DNA from: Elusimicrobiota bacterium
GTDB taxonomy: Bacteria; Elusimicrobiota; Elusimicrobia; Elusimicrobiales; UBA9959
Assembly (NCBI GenBank): GCA_016207645.1
Contig: JACQPH010000034.1
Coordinates: 1-53,342 of the forward strand
DNA length: 53,342 nucleotides
Direction of reading: 5' to 3'
Shown here: piece after piece, positions 38,533-49,947 of the stretch
Layout of the letters: each line of letters begins with the position of its first letter
Numbering within the stretch: the stretch's first letter is position 1
Translations under genes and position numbers: made by a program
The notes under the pieces: model-generated
Seen by the model: the letters and a program-made list of their open reading frames with translations, nothing else
Told to the model about the DNA's origin: nothing
Databases searched by the model: none

Positions 38533-40329
38533 TTAAAGGAAATACTTTTTCTTCTCTATCAGCTTATCCCCTATCTTCCTCTGCAGGGAGACGGGGTCCA
38601 GCAGGTTATTGGCCAGGGTGCGGCCGAGCCTTTTCAGGCGGCCGAGGTAGGATTTCAGCATGTCGCCTTCTTCCAGGTAGGCGAGGACTTCTTTGGCCAG
38701 CTTTTCGGCTTCCAGGGCGGCGTTCTGGACGTAGAGCTTCACGATGGCTTCCTGGATTTCGCCGCCATGCTCTTTGGCGCGCAGCAGGCCGCTTTCGGAC
38801 AGGTAGATGAGGATGAGCATATTGCTCAGCCTGCCGAGTATCTCCTGCTCGCCGACTATCTTGTCCCGGGTCGGGAATTTTTCAAGGACCCTGCCGCCGG
38901 CCACGAAGAACATTTTTTTTATATTATTCACCAGCTCCGATTGCAAAGCGAACTTCTCGTCGGATAGCTCCTCGCCGGAGCTTTCTTCCAGCTGGGCGGC
39001 CAGCGCCGCGCCGGCCTTGGCCAGGGGCAGTTTGCCTTTCCCCGCCCTTTCCAGCATGTTCAGGATGGCGGTCAGCCTGTTTATCTCGTTGGTGCCCTCG
39101 AAGATCCGGTTGATGCGGGCGTCGCGCAGATAGCGCTCGGCCAGGTAATCCTTGATATAGCCGTAGCCGCCGTGCACCTGCACGTTCTCGTCGGCGATGT
39201 ACCAGAACATCTCGCTGCCGGCCACCTTCAGGATGGCGCATTCTATCTCGTATTCCCGCAAAGCTTCCAGTACCGCGGGCAGGTTCTTGAAGTCGGTGGC
39301 CTTGAACCTTTCTTCCACCATACCGGCCGTCCGGTAAACGGCGCTTTCCGTCATCCAGGCCCCGACCACCATGTTCGCGAGCTTTTCCTTGATAAAACCG
39401 AAACTGGAAAGCGGCAGGCCGAACTGCTTTCTTTCCGCGGCGTATTTGACCGCGTCGTTTATCACGTACTTGCCGGAGCCGGTCGTCATAGCGCCGAGCT
39501 TGAGCCTGCCGAGGTTCAGGGTATTGAAGATGATGTGAATGCCTTTGCCTATCTCGCCCAGCAGGTTCTCCGCCGGGACTTTCACGTCCACGAGGTTAAG
39601 CGGGCAGGTGGAGGAACCGCAGATGCCCATCTTGTTCTCTTCTTTGCCGATGGTAAAGCCGGGCGTGCCCCTTTCCACCAGGAAACAGGCGGATTTCTTG
39701 GGATCCCCGTCAACCTTGGCCAATATGGTGAATAGATCGGCGAAACCGCTGTTCGAGATAAAGGTCTTGTTCCCGTTCAGGATATAGAATTTCCCGTCGG
39801 GGCTCAGGACCGCTTTTGTTTTAGCGCCGTAAAGGTCGGTCCCGGCTTCCGGCTCGGTGGCGCCGAAGGCCCCGGTCCATTCGCCGCCGACCAGCTTCGT
39901 CAGATATTTCTTTTTCTGCGCTTCCGTCCCGAAGAACAGTAAAGGGTGGGTGCCTATACCGCTGTGCGCCGCCCAGGAGACCGCCCAGGAACCGCCGGCG
40001 CCGAAGACCTCGGAAACGCACATGGCGGTTTTAAAATCGCTGCCGGCCCCGCCGTATTCCTCGGCCACATCGATAGCCAGGAACCCCAGCTCCGCCGCTT
40101 TTTTCAGCAGCTTGACGGTCAGGGCATAATCGCCCTTCTGCTCGTCTATTTCGTTTATTCTGGGCGCGACCTCTTTTTCTATGAACTTCTTCGCCGTCTC
40201 CGCCGCCATCTTCTGTTCCTCCGTGAATTTTTCGGGAGTAAAGATCTTCTCCGTCACCGGGAAGCCGAGCCCGGAGGGAATGGAAAAATAACCGCCGGCG
40301 GAAGTATCAGTAGTTTTCTCCGAGCTCAT
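38533..40329 (-). CDS. Acyl-CoA dehydrogenase (long form, about 600 aa)
   Basis: AFGATEPEAGTDLYGAKT, NGNKTFISNSGFAD, NVQVHGGYGYIKDYLAERYLRDARINRIFEGTNEINR; AGGAG upstream of ATG at 40329. Confidence 0.9.
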   Translation of the reverse strand: MSSEKTTDTSAGGYFSIPSGLGFPVTEKIFTPEKFTEEQKMAAETAKKFIEKEVAPRINEIDEQKGDYALTVKLLKKAAELGFLAIDVAEEYGGAGSDFKTAMCVSEVFGAGGSWAVSWAAHSGIGTHPLLFFGTEAQKKKYLTKLVGGEWTGAFGATEPEAGTDLYGAKTKAVLSPDGKFYILNGNKTFISNSGFADLFTILAKVDGDPKKSACFLVERGTPGFTIGKEENKMGICGSSTCPLNLVDVKVPAENLLGEIGKGIHIIFNTLNLGRLKLGAMTTGSGKYVINDAVKYAAERKQFGLPLSSFGFIKEKLANMVVGAWMTESAVYRTAGMVEERFKATDFKNLPAVLEALREYEIECAILKVAGSEMFWYIADENVQVHGGYGYIKDYLAERYLRDARINRIFEGTNEINRLTAILNMLERAGKGKLPLAKAGAALAAQLEESSGEELSDEKFALQSELVNNIKKMFFVAGGRVLEKFPTRDKIVGEQEILGRLSNMLILIYLSESGLLRAKEHGGEIQEAIVKLYVQNAALEAEKLAKEVLAYLEEGDMLKSYLGRLKRLGRTLANNLLDPVSLQRKIGDKLIEKKKYFL

Positions 40330-40447
40330 AGTTTTCTCCTCGTCCCCTGCCGGCAAGCACTGCTGGAACTGAATAATTCAAGTCTACCTAAGTAAGCGGA
40401 AAAGGTCAAACGTGCGTTCGGCCGTTTGATGGCCAGTGGCCTTGATA

Positions 40448-40471
40448 CGGCACAGGCATAGCCTTGTGCCG
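40448..40471. terminator. Strong hairpin downstream of the glycoside-hydrolase operon (terminator or REP-like; no U-tract)
   Basis: CGGCACA-GGC-ATA-GCC-T-TGTGCCG. Confidence 0.4.
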
Positions 40472-40535
40472 CCACAAACACTGTGTGCTCAAAGCGGCCA
40501 GACCCGGTCCTGCGGGGACCCGGGGCGGCTTCTCT

Positions 40536-41834
40536 TCAGTTTTTTCCCGCAACCTTAACTCCGGCCGCCGGCAATCCGGCCTTTATCTCTTTATTGGCCA
40601 TGAACCACTTCCAGACCGAGCCGCCGCGCAGGTTCTCCGCGCTGAGCAGGGTGATCCCGGCGTCGATGCCGAGCACGTCGGTATCGACCCAGCCCGTAGC
40701 GGGGTTAAAGGCGTCGGCGAAACCGTATTTCCCGTAAGCCTTTCCCCCGCCGTAAGCCTTCATAGCTTTCAGCGCCGGGAGGGCCAGGTCCGGGGCGAAC
40801 ATCAGCGAACCGCCCGGTCCGCAGGGGACCACGGTGCCGTCTATGTCCGGGGTGGCTGGAGGGCCGCCCCAGGCGACGTAGCCCGACGGGCCGTCGGAAG
40901 CGGTGATCCCCCACAGCTCCGGTCCGTAGCCGGGGAAGCGCTGGGCCAGGTCCAGGCACATCGCGCGGTTGGCCCGGGTGGCCAGCCGCGAATTCTCGAA
41001 CCAGTCGATCCCCCCGTCGTCGGTGCCCCTGAAATCCACCCAGGCCTGGGAATACTGGTGGATAAAGAGCGGCGGCGCGCCGCTGATGTAAGTAAAGCCG
41101 CCATAGCTGACCACCGGGCGCTTCCACGCCAGCCACGAGGCGCGGGTCAGCGGCGAAGTTGGCGAGCCCAGCCCGAGCAGGTAGAGCAGCATCGACTCCG
41201 CGTGGGTGTCCCAGCGGAACTTCAGGAAGCCGCTCTCCGGCTTCCAGCCGTGGGACAGGAGCGCGGGGTCGCCGTTCAGCATCCAGCGGAAATCCAGCCG
41301 CGAGTAGATCTTGTCGCTCAGCGCGCCTATCTCCGGGTAGCCGGCGAAGCACTGTTTGGCGGTAAGGACCCCGCCCAGCAGCAGCGCTGTGTCGATGGAG
41401 GAGATCTCGCTGTTCCAGACCCTTTCCCCGGTCCGGGAGTCCAGCCAGTGATAGAACCAGCCGCGCTCGTGGGCCGCTTTCCCGGCGAAGAACTCCAGCG
41501 CCCGGCGGGCGCGGACCGCGGCTTCCTCCCTCGGCAGCCAGCCGCGCCCGGCGGCGATGCAGAAAGCGGTCAGCCCGAAGCCTGTGGCGGCCGAGCTGGC
41601 TACGTAGCGGTGGGCTTCATCCATCTGGGACCCGTCGGCCCGCGCCCGGTCCAGCACCAGGCCGGTGCCCGGGTCGGACTGTTCCGCGAAATAGAGGAAG
41701 GAACGGCGCGACAAGTCTTCCAGGAAGGCCTCGTCTTCGGCCCGCAGGGACACCGGGGCCGGCTGCCTGACGGGGGCCGAGCAGGCAGGCAGCCCGAAGA
41801 GCGCCGCCGCGAACAGCAGCCTGCGTCCGCTCAC
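40536..41834 (-). CDS. Lipoprotein glycoamylase-like glycoside hydrolase (GH144-like, putative beta-1,2-glucanase)
   Basis: Lipobox LFGLPAC; RRSFLYFAEQSDPGTGLVLDRA, SSAATGFGLTAFCIAAGRGWLPREEA, VWNSEISSIDTALLLGGVL, SQAWVDFR. Confidence 0.75.
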   Translation of the reverse strand: MSGRRLLFAAALFGLPACSAPVRQPAPVSLRAEDEAFLEDLSRRSFLYFAEQSDPGTGLVLDRARADGSQMDEAHRYVASSAATGFGLTAFCIAAGRGWLPREEAAVRARRALEFFAGKAAHERGWFYHWLDSRTGERVWNSEISSIDTALLLGGVLTAKQCFAGYPEIGALSDKIYSRLDFRWMLNGDPALLSHGWKPESGFLKFRWDTHAESMLLYLLGLGSPTSPLTRASWLAWKRPVVSYGGFTYISGAPPLFIHQYSQAWVDFRGTDDGGIDWFENSRLATRANRAMCLDLAQRFPGYGPELWGITASDGPSGYVAWGGPPATPDIDGTVVPCGPGGSLMFAPDLALPALKAMKAYGGGKAYGKYGFADAFNPATGWVDTDVLGIDAGITLLSAENLRGGSVWKWFMANKEIKAGLPAAGVKVAGKN

Positions 41835-44053
41835 GGCTCCACCTTGAAAGAAGCCTCCAGCCCGCCCACGGAGGAACTGCCGGCGTAAACCTTGAAGCCG
41901 CCGGGCTCGACGGCGAAGCCGCCGGTGTAATGCCAGCCCAGCTCTTCCGGCCCCAGCTCGAAGGTCAGCCGGCGCGACTCGCCGGGAGCCAGCGCCAGGC
42001 GCTGAAAGCCTTTCAGCTCGCGCACCGGCCGGGTCTCCGAGCCGGCCTCGTCCTTTATATAGACCTGCGCCACCTCGTCGCCCGCCCGCCGGGAGACGTT
42101 CTTCACCTCGAAGCTGACCCGCACCTTTCCGCCCGGCTTTATCGCCGGGGGCGAGACTTCCAGCCCGGAGTAAGCGAAAGAGCTGTAGCTGAGCCCGTAG
42201 CCGAAAGGGTAGAGGGGCTCGAAAGAGGAATCTATATACTTGGAGGAATATTTTTCCTTCGGGTTAGGCGGGCGGCCGGTATTGCGGTGGGCGTAATAGA
42301 TCGGCACCTGGCCCACCGAGCGCGGGAATGTCACCGGGAGTTTGCCGCCGGGGTTCGCCTTCCCGAAGAGGGTCTGCGCCACGGCCAGGCCGCCTTGGAG
42401 GCCGGGCTGCCAGGCTTCCAGCACGGCGGGAAGGTTCTCCTGGAGCCAGCCGAGCTCCAGCGGCCTGCCGTTGAAAACCACGGCCGCCACCGGATGCCCG
42501 GTCTTCTTCAGGCGCTCCAGCAGTTCGAGCTGGCGGCCGGGCAGGGACAGAGAGACCCTGGAGGCCGCTTCCCCCGACATGTCGAAAGTTTCCCCCACCG
42601 CGGCGATTATGACGTCCGCCCCGGCGGCGGCGGCCACGGCCTTGGCGAGGTCCTCGTCGGCAGCGCCGGCGAAAGCGCCGCTGGAGAATACCACCTCGGT
42701 GGCTGGCGAGACGGACGCCTTTACGCCTTCGAGCAGCGTGACCGCGTCCGCCGGCTTGCCGTCGGCCGACCAGGAGCCCAGCATGTCGGCCCGGCTGTCG
42801 GCCAGCGCGCCGATGACCGCCACTTTCCCGATCTTAGGGTCCAGAGGCAGGAGGGCGTTCTCGTTCTTCAGCAGCACCAGGGACTTAAGGGCGGCGGCCA
42901 GCGCCAGCCGCAGTTTTTCAGGGGTCTTCAGGGTCGCGGCCTCCAGCGCCGGGTCGATATAGGGATGCTCGAAGATCCCCGCGCGGAACTTCGCCTCCAG
43001 CACCCGCAGCACGCTCGCGTCGAGGTCGGCCGCGGAGAGCCTGCCGGCGGCCAGCGCGGCCGGGCCGGTCTCCCGGTACAGCGCGCTCACCATTTCCATG
43101 TCCACGCCGGCGGAGAGGGCCTTGACCGCCGCGTCCCCGTCGTCGGCCGCGAGGCCGTGCGCGATGAGCTCCTTTACCGAAGTATAATCGCTGACGACAA
43201 AGCCCTTGAAACCCCATTCACCGCGCAGGACCCCGGCGAGATTGCGCTTATTGGCGGTGGAAGGCAGGCCGTTGAGGTCGTTGAAAGCCGTCATGAAAGT
43301 GGCCGCGCCGGCGTCCGCCGCCGCCTTGAACGGCGGGAAATAGATATTGCGCAGGGAGGACTCGGAAATATCGGTGTTATTATAATCCCGGCCGGCCTCG
43401 GCGGCGCCGTAGCCGGCCCAATGCTTCGCGCAGGCCAGCACTTTCCCCGGGGCGCCGAAATCCGCGCCCTGGAAGCCGCGCACCCTGGCGGCGGCGAGTT
43501 TAGAGCCGAGGTAGGGATCCTCGCCGGACCCCTCCACTATGCGCCCCCAGCGCGGATCGCGCGCTATATCCACCATAGGGGCGAAAGTCCATTTCAGGCC
43601 GACCGAATACGCCTCCTCGGCGGCGACGGAGGCGGCCTGCTCGGCCAGCGCGGGGTCCCACTGCGCGCTCTCGCCCAGCGGGACCGGGAAAATGGTCCTG
43701 TAGCCGTGAATGACGTCGAACGCGAACAGCACGGGGATGCCCAGGCGGGAGCCCTCCACAGCTTCTTTCTGCAGCTTGTTGGCGAAAGGGGCAGTGCGGA
43801 CGTTCAGCGTGGAGCCCAGCTTCCCTTCGCGCGCCAGTTTGAGGTGTTCCTCGCGGTAGTTCCCCTCCCACAGCCCGTCGAGCTGCTGCAGCTGGCCGAA
43901 TTTCTCCTCGACGGTCATCCGGCCCAGCAGATCGGCCGCGCGCGCTGCCGGGGCGGCTTTGGGGTCCTTATAGAGCGGGAGCCCCGCCCCCCGGCCCGGG
44001 CCGGCCGCCAGGAAGATTATCAGGACCGCGAGGATGCTTTTATGGTCTTTCAT
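41831..44053 (-). CDS. Glycoside hydrolase family 3 (BglX-like beta-glucosidase), secreted
   Basis: Signal peptide; DIARDPRWGRIVEGSGEDPYLGS, KHWAGYGAAEAGRDYNNTDIS, GFVVSDYTSVKEL, C-terminal FN3-like domain. Confidence 0.9.
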   Translation of the reverse strand: MKDHKSILAVLIIFLAAGPGRGAGLPLYKDPKAAPAARAADLLGRMTVEEKFGQLQQLDGLWEGNYREEHLKLAREGKLGSTLNVRTAPFANKLQKEAVEGSRLGIPVLFAFDVIHGYRTIFPVPLGESAQWDPALAEQAASVAAEEAYSVGLKWTFAPMVDIARDPRWGRIVEGSGEDPYLGSKLAAARVRGFQGADFGAPGKVLACAKHWAGYGAAEAGRDYNNTDISESSLRNIYFPPFKAAADAGAATFMTAFNDLNGLPSTANKRNLAGVLRGEWGFKGFVVSDYTSVKELIAHGLAADDGDAAVKALSAGVDMEMVSALYRETGPAALAAGRLSAADLDASVLRVLEAKFRAGIFEHPYIDPALEAATLKTPEKLRLALAAALKSLVLLKNENALLPLDPKIGKVAVIGALADSRADMLGSWSADGKPADAVTLLEGVKASVSPATEVVFSSGAFAGAADEDLAKAVAAAAGADVIIAAVGETFDMSGEAASRVSLSLPGRQLELLERLKKTGHPVAAVVFNGRPLELGWLQENLPAVLEAWQPGLQGGLAVAQTLFGKANPGGKLPVTFPRSVGQVPIYYAHRNTGRPPNPKEKYSSKYIDSSFEPLYPFGYGLSYSSFAYSGLEVSPPAIKPGGKVRVSFEVKNVSRRAGDEVAQVYIKDEAGSETRPVRELKGFQRLALAPGESRRLTFELGPEELGWHYTGGFAVEPGGFKVYAGSSSVGGLEASFKVEP

Positions 44054-44072
44054 TCCGCCTCCGTTGTTCGCC

Positions 44073-45476
44073 TCAGATCGCGTTGGCCAGCGCCGCTTCG
44101 CGGAACCACAGGGCGCTTTTCTTTTTATGCCGGGCCAGCGTCGCCCTGTCCACGTAAAGGAAGCCGTAGCGCTTCTTGTAGCCGTTTATCCAGGAAAAAT
44201 TATCCAGCAGGGACCACATATAGTAGCCGCGCACGTCTGCTCCGGCGGCTATGGCCCGGTGGACGGCGCGAAGATGCTCCCTCACGAAATCTATCCTCTC
44301 CTGGTCGTCCACGGTGCCGCCAGCCAGTTCCTCCACCCGGCCCAGGCCGTTCTCCGTGACATAGACCGGCAGCCCCGGGCTGGCCTGGTGCACGCGCAGC
44401 AGCAGGTCGTAAAGCCCCTCGGGGTCTATCTCCCAGCCCCAGGCTGTAAAGCGCCCGCGGGGATTTTTCACGAAGCGGAAAAGCCCCTTTATGGAGAACT
44501 CGCAGTCTTCCTCCGGCCGGCCCGAAGTGTTAAGGTGAAAGCCGGTGGCCGGCGCGTCGGCGCTGGCGTAATGCGGGTAATAGTAATTCACGCCGAGGAA
44601 GCCCGGCGGGGCGGCACGCAGCAGGGCCTCGGTCTCCTCCAGCCCTTCCGGCAGCAGGCCCCTGTCGGCGTAAAAATCGCGCATATCGGCGGGGAACCGG
44701 CCTTTGAGCACAGCGTCGCTAAACCACCGGTTGATCAGGCCGTCGGCCAGGGCCGCGGCTTTGGCGTCCGCCTCCGAAGGCGTGGCCGGGTGGACGCGGG
44801 ACATATTCAGCACTATGCCCGCCGAAGAGCCGGGCCGCTCCTCTTTGCAGGCCCCCAGGGCCAGGGCGTGGCCGCGCAGCAGGCCCTGCGCCGCGCGCAG
44901 CGCGCCGGCGTAGTCCCGCGGCCTGCACGGCGGGTGCAGCCCGGTGACATAGCCGTTGAGCACGGTCCAGCCGGGCTCGTTGATCGTGGACCAGAGCCGC
45001 ACACGGTCCCCGTAGCGCCTGAAGCAGGCCCCGGCGTAATCCGCGAAACGCAGGGCTGTGTCCGGGTTCTCCCAGCCGCCTTTCTCCCCCAGCTCCAGCG
45101 GCAGATCCCAGTGATAAAGCGTGACATTGGGCTCCACGCCGGCTTCCAGCAGGGCGTCGAAGAGCCGGTCGTAAAAAGCCGCGCCGGCTTCGTTGAGGCG
45201 CGGGGCCCCGCCGGGGAAAAGGCGGGGCCAGGAGATGGAAAGCCTGTAGCCGTTATGCCCCAGCTCGCGGATAAGGCCTACGTCCTCCCGCCAGCGGCGG
45301 TAGTGGCCGCAGGCCGGCTCCGGCGAAGCGCCGCCGAAGATTTTCTCAGGGTGCCGGCGGCAGAACTCGTCCCAGACCGAAGGCCCCCGGCCGTCTTCGG
45401 CCGTGGCGCCTTCTATCTGCAGGGCCGAAGTAGCCGAGCCCCAGATGAAGCCTTTGGGAAATTTCAGTTCAGGCAT
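44073..45476 (-). CDS. Glycoside hydrolase family 1, probably 6-phospho-beta-glucosidase
   Basis: [36 protein letters not shown]-terminal [10 protein letters not shown] matches the S-x6-K-x-Y phosphate-binding pattern. Confidence 0.85.
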   Translation of the reverse strand: MPELKFPKGFIWGSATSALQIEGATAEDGRGPSVWDEFCRRHPEKIFGGASPEPACGHYRRWREDVGLIRELGHNGYRLSISWPRLFPGGAPRLNEAGAAFYDRLFDALLEAGVEPNVTLYHWDLPLELGEKGGWENPDTALRFADYAGACFRRYGDRVRLWSTINEPGWTVLNGYVTGLHPPCRPRDYAGALRAAQGLLRGHALALGACKEERPGSSAGIVLNMSRVHPATPSEADAKAAALADGLINRWFSDAVLKGRFPADMRDFYADRGLLPEGLEETEALLRAAPPGFLGVNYYYPHYASADAPATGFHLNTSGRPEEDCEFSIKGLFRFVKNPRGRFTAWGWEIDPEGLYDLLLRVHQASPGLPVYVTENGLGRVEELAGGTVDDQERIDFVREHLRAVHRAIAAGADVRGYYMWSLLDNFSWINGYKKRYGFLYVDRATLARHKKKSALWFREAALANAI

Positions 45477-47265
45477 CGCCCAGCTTGCCGATCCTGGCCG
45501 CGTAATCCCCGGCGGCGGGGCCGACCAGTACGTGTATGATATCCCCGCCGGGGCGCATCACGCCGTAAGCGCCTGCGGCGGCCAGCGCGGCTTCGTCGAG
45601 AAGCTTCGGATCGAGCAGTTCTACCCGCAGGCGGGTATGGGCGCAGGCTTCCAGGCTCCGCAGGTTCCCGCGACCGCCCAGGGCGGCCAGCAGCCCGGCC
45701 GCGCTCTTCTCCACTTCAGCGCCGGAGGGGCCCGCGGCTTCGGCCTGGCGCGCAGCGGGCGCCTCGGCGGCTGCGGAGGCGGGAGCGGGGCCGTCGGCTT
45801 CGGTCCCGGCCGTCCTGAGGTAGATCTCCATATCGGTCTTCAGGTTCTCCGACCGGGTGCCGAACACCGCCTGCACGCCGTTGCCGGACATTACCACGCC
45901 GGCGGCGCCCAAGGCTTTCAGAGCGGCCCGGTCCACCCGGTCCGGCGCGGCTACGGCCACGCGCAGCCTGGTGATGCAGGCGTCCAGGCTCCTTATATTG
46001 GCGCGGCCGCCGAAAGCCAGCACCAGTTTGCGCGGAAAGCTCTCGGCCCCGGCGGAGACGCCGGCGGTTTCAGCCGCGGCCTCCGCTTCTTCCCGGCCGG
46101 GGGTCTTAAGATCGAAGCGGGTGATAGCCCAGCGGAACAAGCCGTAATAGAACCCGGCGTAGACCGGGCCGAGCACCAGCACCAGCCCGGGCCGCGTGTC
46201 CTTGGCGTAGTACAGGACGTAGTCGATGAAGCCATGCGAGAAGGTGAAGCCCAGTTTCGCGCCGAGCAGCGCGAAAGTGACCTGCGAGCAGGCGGCCAGC
46301 ACCGCGTGGATGCCGTAAAGCACCGGAGCTACGAACATGAACGAGAACTCTATGGGCTCCGTGATGCCGGTCAGGAACGAGGTGAGCGCCGCCGAGACCA
46401 TGATGCCGCCGATGCGCAAGCGGTTCTCCGGCCTGGCGCAATGCCACATGGCCAGCGCCGCGGCGGGCAGCCCCCACATCTTGAACAGGTAGGCGCCGCC
46501 CAGGATGCCCGCCTCGGGGTCCCCGGCGAAGAAACGCGTTATGTCACCGTGCACCACCGCGCCGGCGGCGGTGGTGAAGCTGCCTATCTCGAAGAAGAAA
46601 GGCACGTTCCAGATATGGTGCAGGCCGAACGGGATCAGCAGGCGCTCGACGAAGCCGTAGACGCCCACGGAGAGCAGGGGATTGCCGTAAGCCGCGTATT
46701 CCGAGAGTGCCCGGATGGCTTTCCCCACAGGCGGCCAGCACCAACTGAGCGCGGCCCCGATGAAGACGGCGGCGAAAGCCGTGACGATCGGCACGAAGCG
46801 CTTGCCCGAGAAAAAGCCCAGGTAGGGGGGCAGCTGTATCCTGTAATAGCGGTTGAACAGGTAAGCGGCCGCGGAACCGATGAGGATGCCGCCGAAGACG
46901 CCGGTGTCGATGGAGCTGATGCCCATGATGGCTTTGACTTCCGCGCCGTGGCGCCCGGCGAGCAGACCCATCGTCGCGAGCATGACCACGTAGCCGACCA
47001 CCGCCGACATGGAGGCCACCCCGTCGTTCTCCGTCATGCCCAGCGCCACGCCTATCGCGAAGAAGAGCGGCAGGTTGCCGAAGATCACGCCGCCGGCGGC
47101 TTTCATTATCGACGAGAGCAGCTCGGGCATCCAGGTGAAGCCCGCGCTGCCGACGCCGAGCAGGATGCCCGCCACGGGCAGGATAGCCACGGGCAGCATC
47201 AGGGACTTGCCTATCTTCTGCAGCAGGCCGAAAGCGTTCTTCGAAAGTTCCTTGAGTTCGTTCAT
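45469..47265 (-). CDS. PTS EIIC-EIIB transporter, glucose/GlcNAc family, with a second C-terminal EIIB-like domain
   Basis: [64 protein letters not shown] motifs [13 protein letters not shown] and [14 protein letters not shown]. Confidence 0.9.
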   Translation of the reverse strand: MNELKELSKNAFGLLQKIGKSLMLPVAILPVAGILLGVGSAGFTWMPELLSSIMKAAGGVIFGNLPLFFAIGVALGMTENDGVASMSAVVGYVVMLATMGLLAGRHGAEVKAIMGISSIDTGVFGGILIGSAAAYLFNRYYRIQLPPYLGFFSGKRFVPIVTAFAAVFIGAALSWCWPPVGKAIRALSEYAAYGNPLLSVGVYGFVERLLIPFGLHHIWNVPFFFEIGSFTTAAGAVVHGDITRFFAGDPEAGILGGAYLFKMWGLPAAALAMWHCARPENRLRIGGIMVSAALTSFLTGITEPIEFSFMFVAPVLYGIHAVLAACSQVTFALLGAKLGFTFSHGFIDYVLYYAKDTRPGLVLVLGPVYAGFYYGLFRWAITRFDLKTPGREEAEAAAETAGVSAGAESFPRKLVLAFGGRANIRSLDACITRLRVAVAAPDRVDRAALKALGAAGVVMSGNGVQAVFGTRSENLKTDMEIYLRTAGTEADGPAPASAAAEAPAARQAEAAGPSGAEVEKSAAGLLAALGGRGNLRSLEACAHTRLRVELLDPKLLDEAALAAAGAYGVMRPGGDIIHVLVGPAAGDYAARIGKLGDA

Positions 47266-47266
47266 A

Positions 47267-49789
47267 TCATTTCGCCTTCCGGGCGAGCAGCGCCCTGACT
47301 TCCTCGGCCGAACCCAGAGCCAGCGCTTCGGCGGCCAGGGCCCGGCAGGCGCCGAGGTCCAGTTCCCTGACAGCCGCCTTTATCAGCGGCACGGCCGGCG
47401 GCGGTGCGCTCAGCTCGTCCACCCCCAGCCCCAACAGGAGCGGCGCCAGCACGGGGTCGCCGGCGGCGCCGCCGCAGACCCCCACGGGCCGTCCGTGGAC
47501 GCCGGCGCCTTTCACCGTCAGGTCTATCATCCGCAGCACCGCGGGGTCGCCGGCCCAGGCCCGGCCGGCCAGCTTGGGATTGCCGCGGTCCATGGCCAGC
47601 GTATACTGCGAAAGGTCGTTGGTGCCGATGGAGAAGAAATCGGCCTCCTTCGCCAGGTGGGCGCTCTGCAGCGCCGCCGAGGGGACCTCTATCATCACCC
47701 CGCATTTCACCAGGGGCAGGCCCAGCGCCCGCGCCTCGCGCAGCAGCGCCGCCTTTGCCGCGCGGAATTCGTCCAGCTCAGAGACCATGGGGAACATCAG
47801 CTTCAGGCCGGCGTGACCGCGGGAGGCCAGCAGCAGCGCCCGCAGTTGCGCGCGCAGCAGCTCCGGCCTGGCGAGCAGCAGGCGCAAGCCCCGCTCGCCC
47901 AGGAACGGGTTCTCCTCTTTGGCCAGGTGCAGATAGGGCAGGTGCTTGTCGCCGCCCACATCCAGCACGCGGATCACGACCTCCCGCCCGGGAAAAGCCC
48001 CGGCTACGCCCTCGTAAGCGGCCAGCTGCTCTTCTTCGGAAGGCGCGGCGGCGCGGTCGAGGAAAAGGAACTCGCTGCGGCAGAGCCCGACGCCCTCGGC
48101 GCCGAGCCGCGCGGCTTCCAGCGCTTCGACGGCGCTGCCGACATTGGCCAGCACCGGCACGCGCTTGCCGTCCTTCGTCCTCGCCTCCAGCCCGGCGGCG
48201 GAAACGGCGGCTTCCCGGCGGCGGCTTACTTCCGCCTGCCGGCCGGCGGCCTCTTTCAGTTCGGCGGGCTCCGGCTTCGTCCGCAGCTCGCCGCTGTCGG
48301 CGTCGAGCACGAGGGTTTCCCCGTCCTTGATCTCGAGTATGGCCGCGGGGGCGGCGGCTATGGCCGGGAGCCCGGCCGCGCGGCAGAAGATCGCCACGTG
48401 CGAGGAAGCCCCGCCGCCTACCGTGCAGATGCCGGCCACCCCGGCCTTGTCCAGCCCGGCGACGTCGGAAGGCGTCAATTCGTCGGCGAGGAGTATGCAG
48501 CCGGCGGGCAGCTCCCGCCGCTTCAGGGGCGCCCCGGAGACCAGCCGCAGCACCCTGGCCCCGACGTCGCGGATATCCACGGCGCGGCCGGCCAGCAATT
48601 TATTCTCCAGGCGGCTGAGATTCCCCGCGTATTGCTGGTACGCGCCGCGCCAGGCGGCCACCGCGCCGGCGCCTTTGGCGATCCCGCCTTCAGCCAGTTC
48701 GAGCAATTCGGGGTCCTCCAGCAGTTCGCGGTGCGCGCCGAAAACGGCCGCCTGCTCCGCGGCCCCCTCCGAGGAAAGCCTGGAAAGCAGGACTTCCAGT
48801 TCGGCCTTGGCGGCTTCCACGGCCGCCGCGAGGCGCAGCCTGGCCGGGGCCGGCTCTTCCTTCTCTTCTACCGCTTCCACCTGGTCCTGCCTGGACTGGA
48901 AAGCCGCGCCGACGGCGATACCGGGGGAGGCGCAGACGCCGGCCAGCGCGCGCGGGTCGCGCCGCACGCGCGGCGCCTCCGGAGCGGGAAGGGGCGCCGT
49001 CGCCGCCGCGGCTGCGGGCGCGTCGAGCACGCTGGTGACCAGGGCGGAGAGCGCCGCCACGGCCGCGGCGGCGCCCGGGCCCTCGGCCTCGAGCGCCAGC
49101 TTGTCCCCGCAGCCGATGTTGAGGCTCATGATCGAGACCAGGCTCTTGGCGTTGGCGGCCCCGCCGCCGCAGCGCAGGCGCACCGTGCCCGCGAAACGCT
49201 TGGCTTCCTGCGCCAGCAAAGCCGCGGGCCGCGCGTGAAAACCGGTGGGGTTGGCCACGGTCAGTTCCCCGGATGAGGCGAGCTTGCCGCCGGACCCGGC
49301 CGGGGCCGCGCCGCCGGGGGCTTTCAGCCGGAGCTCGAGCAGCAGGTCGCGGCCCGCCCGCACCTTGCCGGCGGGATGCTTCAGGGAGGAAACGAGGTCC
49401 ATGTTCACCACCAGCAGCTGCGTCAGCAGGCTGCGGGCTTTTGTGGCCACCAGGTCGGCGTCAAAAGCCAGCAGCTCCTGCCCGACAGCTACGCGGTCGC
49501 CCGCGCGGACCTTCAGCCTGAAGCCCTCGCCTTTGAGCCGCACGGTATCCACGCCCACGTGGATCATTACCTCCGCTCCCCCTTCGCCGCGCAGCGTGAA
49601 AGCGTGGCCGGCCGGGTGGGCGTAGATTATCTCCCCGGCGCAGGGCGCGAGCACCGCCGAACTGGTGGGGTCCACTGAGACCCCGTCCCCGGCGATGCGC
49701 CGGGCGAAGACCGGGTCGGGCACATTATCGAGAGAGATTATTTCCCCGTCCAAAGGCGACAGCAGGCGCAGCGTCAGCTGATGTTCCAT
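47267..49789 (-). CDS. PTS multiphosphoryl transfer protein EIIA(Glc)-HPr-EI fusion
   Basis: [27 protein letters not shown]; HPr [17 protein letters not shown] with [53 protein letters not shown]. Confidence 0.93.
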   Translation of the reverse strand: MEHQLTLRLLSPLDGEIISLDNVPDPVFARRIAGDGVSVDPTSSAVLAPCAGEIIYAHPAGHAFTLRGEGGAEVMIHVGVDTVRLKGEGFRLKVRAGDRVAVGQELLAFDADLVATKARSLLTQLLVVNMDLVSSLKHPAGKVRAGRDLLLELRLKAPGGAAPAGSGGKLASSGELTVANPTGFHARPAALLAQEAKRFAGTVRLRCGGGAANAKSLVSIMSLNIGCGDKLALEAEGPGAAAAVAALSALVTSVLDAPAAAAATAPLPAPEAPRVRRDPRALAGVCASPGIAVGAAFQSRQDQVEAVEEKEEPAPARLRLAAAVEAAKAELEVLLSRLSSEGAAEQAAVFGAHRELLEDPELLELAEGGIAKGAGAVAAWRGAYQQYAGNLSRLENKLLAGRAVDIRDVGARVLRLVSGAPLKRRELPAGCILLADELTPSDVAGLDKAGVAGICTVGGGASSHVAIFCRAAGLPAIAAAPAAILEIKDGETLVLDADSGELRTKPEPAELKEAAGRQAEVSRRREAAVSAAGLEARTKDGKRVPVLANVGSAVEALEAARLGAEGVGLCRSEFLFLDRAAAPSEEEQLAAYEGVAGAFPGREVVIRVLDVGGDKHLPYLHLAKEENPFLGERGLRLLLARPELLRAQLRALLLASRGHAGLKLMFPMVSELDEFRAAKAALLREARALGLPLVKCGVMIEVPSAALQSAHLAKEADFFSIGTNDLSQYTLAMDRGNPKLAGRAWAGDPAVLRMIDLTVKGAGVHGRPVGVCGGAAGDPVLAPLLLGLGVDELSAPPPAVPLIKAAVRELDLGACRALAAEALALGSAEEVRALLARKAK

Positions 49790-49947
49790 ATGTTATTATC
49801 CCCGGTTAATCATATTTAAGAGCGACTTTAAGAATAATAGCAAATCGTCCGCGCGGGTAAAGCGGCGGACATATCGCTACTTTCTTTGAATTGCAGGAGT
49901 TATGTTCAGGGGTGGGACGCTGAAATTACCGGCCCGGACAGGGGGAA

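Noticed and set aside
40406-40429. TCAAACG...CGTTTGA dyad upstream of the minus-strand acyl-CoA dehydrogenase as a fatty-acid regulator operator
   Set aside because: Seven-bp arms with a 10-nt spacer match no operator consensus that I can name with confidence.
41930-44359. 809-aa plus-strand ORF
   Set aside because: Antisense to the clear GH3 gene and running into GH1; its translation is low-complexity Arg/Gly/Ala-rich with no family motif, as expected for high-GC antisense frames.
47009-49276. 755-aa plus-strand ORF
   Set aside because: Antisense to the EIIA-HPr-EI fusion; no motif support.
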